From positions 35,320,514 to 35,384,513 of the forward strand of contig JAFMSR010000008.1 of assembly GCA_022818135.1 (NCBI GenBank): a stretch of DNA of 64,000 nt, written 5' to 3'. The notes beneath the pieces are model-generated. The model saw nothing but the letters and a program-made list of their open reading frames with translations, was not told the DNA's origin and made no database searches. The position numbers and the translations under genes were made by a program. This DNA comes from Saxidomus purpurata. Its lineage: Eukaryota > Mollusca > Bivalvia > Venerida > Veneridae. This document shows, piece by piece, positions 59,191 to 64,000 of this stretch (position 1 is the first letter of the stretch; each line of letters begins with the position of its first letter).

Positions 59191-60979
59191 CTTATTTCAA
59201 AATGTTTTTCGGAAATTATATTAGCAACAATGTTTATTGCTTTGCGAAGAAATGCGTGCATAAGATTACTGTTGTAAAAGATTGAAATATTGCCTGCGTA
59301 TATAAGATAACAGGGTAATAAATTAATTGTATTAGTCATTGTCGTGGTGCTTTTGTCCATTATCGTTGACATATTTTGGAAAAAAATACACAGACGTTTA
59401 ACTATTGCAACGGCATGATTGCACGTTGCGTGTTGTGAATATATGGCGTTCATTCTTATAAGAAATGCTCCCTTATTCTCTTGTTTTCGGAATTGGGGAG
59501 TATTACCGTTATTTTAGTGGATTTATTTTGAAATCGAGATCTAAACATTGTCAGCTATATATGTAGCTGTAGTAGGAAAACATGCCCCCCTAGCCACCGC
59601 CGACGTAAGGGTCCTTAAAGCCGAGTTTTCTAAGTAAACAAACATGAATTACATGTAGAAATTTGCTAACGATCACTTAAGGAATATTTAGAAAGTGAGC
59701 AAATGTTTTATGACAAGAGAGTTTTAAATCATCTCTTTTGCTTTCAGATGTGTTCATGGATACCTTAAATTTCCAGGAAAATATATCTTCAAAGAATTTG
59801 TCCTGTAAAGTTTTGTTGCATTAGCTAAATGATATTCGAAGAAATATATGACAACGACATACATACTGATGAATGACACAGAAATATCCAGGCAAGGCTG
59901 ACAGGTCAGAAATGGAAATGTGGCTGATAGGTGCAGTGCTCAAGTGTAATATAACCCCGCAAGTAATTTATGTAGCCATGGACACGTGGCAAATACATTG
60001 TTATAATATGAATAATTATGTTTTCCCATATAAGCAATACCTTTTTAAAATCAAATAGTTAGGACAATTTTGAAAAAGCTGTCAGCAAATAACATTATCA
60101 AAGATACGACGAGGACGACAATTTTCTGAATTCATTGGAACAAAATCGCTGTAAGCTATATTTATTTAGAAACATAACTCTCAATTACATGTAATTATGA
60201 TATTTAGTATTAGTTTGAAAGAAGGAACAACGCAATCACCAGACATCAGGGAATTGAACACACTAAGTTAGTATAATAGAAAAACAATAGCATCGCCAAC
60301 AAACTGCCCTAGTAAGTAAAGAACAGTACCATACATGAAATAATAGAGAAATGGGACACTAATTTGAATAAACAATGAAATCTGTGTTAAAAAAGCCATT
60401 TAAATGTACAACTGACATAAAACTGAGAGAATATAAATACCCAACGAAAATTGCTACCATTGACAGCTATAAGCACATATTAACAGTATTTCTTGCAACA
60501 AATTTAGCCCTGGAAAATACGGATTGTGCAGTATAATTGTGACCATACCTTTGATTTGTTGGTATTTAAAGGTGTTATAAGAAAGGTAGTTTGAATTACA
60601 TTTTACGCTTTGCTTCAATATGTCACGTATATATATTGTCAAAGCTTGATAAGCGACCTCAAAAGCTGTCAAACGAATTTTCAATAAAAAGATGTTTACA
60701 AAATTTTCTAGGCATATGGATCTCTGGTGCGACTGGGTAGACTACTCTCTCTGGATACCCAACAAAATATATTTTTAAAAAATTGCCAGTAAAAAATTCA
60801 TTGACCAAAATGTAAAGAAAATACAATGTAATTACATTTATTAACCTAATTTTATTTTAGAATAGAAGCCTCTATCTTTTATCAACCTAGCGGTAAAATA
60901 AGACCAGAAGCGCGTATGTAATAGTGTACTTTAGCAAGTGATAAAACAACAATTAGTTTCCGAAGTATATTCGTAGAAT

Positions 60980-62800
60980 TGATACGATTTGTCATAGCGT
61001 GAAAGTTCAAAGGCTACACAATATTAGGTGTTAAATCCAATTTCCTGCCAGGAATTGATTTGCTGACAGCAGCAGTAAAATGTTAACTGTAGACAGTCCC
61101 CTGTGTACCACTTTTATGATATAGTCACACAAATTTCACATTCAATAGAGTTTGCATTTCCTGAAGTAGTAATTCCGATTCATAAGTGTTGAAAAACTAA
61201 TATGAAGATTTGTTTTCAGTCTCAATTGCAGTAGACTACCTAAGGAAAGATGGAAGAGCATCATAGCCAGTCAGCAAAGCAGTGACTTATTAGCAAAAAT
61301 GTAGAACAGGTTTAAGGGACTTATATCAGAAATACTGTGTATTTAACAAGATTTCAACGAAAGTTGTTTGATAGATTATGTCTACAATATGTAGTACTCT
61401 ACAATCGGTAGTACTAAGTGAATTAATGGAACAACGGTGGTACTGTAGCAACAGTTTTAATGAAATATTCAGATACAGTACTTTACCATGTTTTAACACA
61501 TGTATATTACATGTAGTACTCTAATTTTATTCGGGTAGGTTAAAGAATTAAATTTGTTACACAGGCAAATGCTCGTACTCGTACTACACAGTGTGTATGC
61601 TAAGTGCAGCCATACGAACTGAAAGAATATACTCTTGAACATGAAAAATATGATAAGATTTGTGATTGCTCAAAACGGCCTGATGATGAGAGGAGAAAAC
61701 TGTGATTTGTTCGGCCGTAGTCCACAGAAATAATTATAAACACATTCTTTTCGGAAAGGTGCCAGATATAATGTAATTATTATTCGTAATGTCGTCAATA
61801 ATTCATCATTGTAATTTCGAAGATAGTACAAATGTAATTTACTGTCACTCTTTTGGTGTCTAATACGAAAGCTTCCAGACATGAGAAAGATTACTGCCAT
61901 GTGAAATTACATTTCTTTTTAATACCCAGCACATTGCGAAAATTCAGCACGTGGTAATATAGACGAAATTAAGGAATGTATGAAATGAACTACAACACTT
62001 CAGTCCAATTTCTTTAACCTTTGATGGTTACCCCGAAGGGTAATATCACTTAACGTAACAACATTATTACTTTGCATGATTGCTTTAAGATTATTTCCAA
62101 CCTTTGCAATAAAGCGATTGCAGATAATATTGCCGATTTTCCTGCGTATTTTGTCAACAAATGTAATACATATAATCAAAATCGTTCATCCCATCACTTG
62201 AAATGATACTAAAGTGACGGAAAGCTAAAAGATAACTAACTTTCACCAATCGTAAAAAATGTATATCGTAGCGTTCCATAATTGTAATTATTATATGAAC
62301 TAGTATGACATTGATGACTCTCGACTTATAAAAGAAATAAAATTTCGCTATAACAGTGTTCGTTTGATATGCAAGGAATCACAAAATGAAATATAGACTG
62401 CTAACTACTGCCCTGTCACATATAATCATTCATGAGCACATTGTATCGGTCTAGTGTCTGCAATATCTATGATTACATAGTCTAAAGTGAATTCTGCATG
62501 AATGGTTGTCTTTATCACTGCCTACGTCATTTTGAAATTAGCATATATAACGTTTAATGTATAGACATCATAAAATTGAATACTTAAGATAAGCTTCTTT
62601 GTTTGTACAAAAACATGGTTAACACGTACATTGACTTTTTTGAAAGATTGTCTGACATCTTTCAATAGATGCCTCTGTACCATGTCGTTGACAGAATTAA
62701 TCAGTTGGTTCGTCTGTTTTCTGTCAAAGAATGCAATTTCACAGTGATTTCAACATCCGATCTGACAGAAGTCAACTGATTGCATTGACACATTATTGGA
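60980..62800 (+). repeat. Array unit C, collinear with 50520-53680
   Basis: See unit B for shared words. The offset falls from about 10.4 to 9.1 kb along the unit. The open frame on the minus strand at 61670-61900 is not kept in unit B. Confidence 0.65.
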
Positions 62801-63544
62801 TTGGATGTCATAAATTGAACGCTTACCAATAAAAACTAAAAAATGTATTGCCGTGCTAAACATGTATCTGGTTCTATTTGATATATCTTTCTAGCTTGTG
62901 GGCTAAGGTAAAACGGAAACAACTAAAATATTTTTTCTGTTATATAAACTATTTAGAGTATCACTATTTCTTTGATAAAGCATTATTTATTGTATTAGAC
63001 AAACAATAATTAAGTTCTTGTGATCAACTGCAAAGCAACTAGTACTTTATATAGTAGCAGAGCATAATAATGTTAAAAGACAGAAGCAACAACTTATGTT
63101 TTGTAGAAAGAAAAAGAACAATACAATTGCATCACTAAGATTTAATTTTGAATCGGATGTCCTGTAATTAAAAGAAATTCGAAGTATCATATAATTTAGT
63201 TTTTTTCGTTTCTATTGATCACATTGTATGAACTGTTGATTGATAGAATTTTAAATATCAATCCAGACTGAGCGTAAAACCCGAAGTCTTACTTTGCCTG
63301 AATTTAGTATTGTATTATAAAAGTCACTGTATTCATTGCATGTCCTCTGTATGATATAATTGAAATTTACCAGTACTAAATAAAAACTATAACAACAATA
63401 GTTATGATATTCTTTATTTAGTGTGTTTTTTTTTTAAATTAATTTTATGCTTATAAGTATAAGTTGTTTCTGTTTTTAGTTTTGCATATAAACTAGGACA
63501 GGAGTGAAGCCATTTATCGTCTCAAAACAACATTGATATGAAGT

Positions 63545-63750
63545 TCTTTCTCCGCTAGGAAATGCATGCACAAATTTGGTAGAAGTTGTGAATATTGCAT
63601 GAGATTTTGAAAAATGCATTTGAAAAAATACTAAGTTTTCGTGCAGACGCAAGCTTATAATTCACTGATGTGCAATACTTGCTTACAGCGTTGAGAACTA
63701 CACATTATATTTTAAGTCATTAGATTAAGTTATAGTGACACATGTAGAAA
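63545..63750 (+). repeat. Array block R9, third copy, start of a further unit
   Basis: GGAAATGCATGCACAAATTT, GTTGTGAATATTGCATGAGA and TCGTGCAGACGCAAG parallel 49090-49300. The unit continues beyond the right edge. Confidence 0.4.
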
Positions 63751-64000
63751 ATGAGTTGGAAGAAACTCTAAATCAGATAAAAACCAGAAGTCATATGAAC
63801 GGTGATGCTTTTTTATTAAATGATGTAAGACTTTAGTTTTGACATGTGAAGAGAAACAGTACCTACCATGCCCTTTTTTCAGACAAACAACCAGCGTCTT
63901 ATTACACTTAACAGGTTTAGAAACACAAATATTTCCCCTGTTGAATATTTTTATTTGAATGACGCTATTGTTTTTATTTCTATTTTAGTCATTTTTTGCG

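Larger units (their letters stand above)
34470..64000. other. Region upstream of the ENTPD gene: no complete gene seen
   Basis: About 29.5 kb with only repeat elements, one retrotransposon fragment and one short exon candidate. Diverged blocks recur in order at about 43.2-45.8, 48.1-53.7, 58.4-62.8 and 63.5 kb onward (separate entries). Stretches such as 34.7-35.35, 35.8-36.5, 46.7-47.5 and 54.0-54.6 kb show nothing recognisable. Confidence 0.6.

Noticed and set aside
59121..59453. 110-codon minus-strand open frame
   Set aside because: Part lies in the duplicated 45-bp repeat and part in array block R9. No domain, and it is not conserved in the other block copies.
63841..63900. Possible minus-strand exon ending GGGCATG|GTAGGT
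   Set aside because: The donor is plausible and a short frame (KPVKCNKTLVVCLKKG) is open, but no convincing acceptor was found and the stretch is too short to judge.

Overview
This is an AT-rich animal nuclear segment, almost certainly from a bivalve mollusc. The protein-coding content is sparse and split by introns with GT-AG borders. The spacer is packed with short non-autonomous elements whose layouts I recognise from bivalve genomes: elements opening with an AGCTCG hairpin and a (CGTCGG)n run, TGCCCC-ended elements, units rich in GACCTTTGACC, tRNA-derived SINEs and non-LTR retrotransposon tails ending in (ATT)n. The organism call is inference; the exons and repeats are read directly.

The one gene I can assemble with confidence runs on the minus strand from 34307 down past the left edge. 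It is a cell-surface type ectonucleoside triphosphate diphosphohydrolase (GDA1/CD39 family, closest to the NTPDase1/2/3/8 branch). Four exons (34307-33959, 10275-10089, 3025-2781, 1877-1588) join in frame with matching intron phases 1, 2, 1 and 0 into 357 residues carrying apyrase conserved regions 1 to 4. The C-terminal part, including region 5 and any second membrane anchor, lies left of the window. Intron 1 is about 23.7 kb and is where much of the window's repeat load sits. A TATA-like element lies about 115 bases upstream of the start codon.

Inside intron 1 there are: a decayed C-terminal piece of a transposase-like protein with a PHD-like zinc finger (16.0-16.8 kb), a 5'-truncated non-LTR retrotransposon (18.7-19.6 kb), a tandem 1.26-kb duplication whose first copy is much richer in CpG than the second (12.6-15.05 kb), a dispersed duplication (10.9-11.75 kb with 23.0-24.0 kb), a fold-back element at 32.7 kb and other MITE or SINE copies. 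One MITE in intron 3 ends six bases from the exon 3 splice donor.

Upstream of the gene (34.5-64 kb) no complete gene is visible. It holds a four-copy 113-bp tandem repeat (35.4-35.8 kb), two elements that share terminal motifs but differ internally (40.2-41.5 and 56.55-57.4 kb), a second non-LTR retrotransposon fragment (55.5-56.3 kb), a tRNA-Gly-like pseudogene (54.7 kb) and tRNA-derived SINEs. It also holds an ordered series of very diverged blocks that recur in the same order at roughly 43, 48, 58 and 63.5 kb, which looks like an old multi-kilobase tandem array. A well-formed 56-base minus-strand exon candidate at 42.4 kb may mark an upstream gene or a 5' UTR exon.
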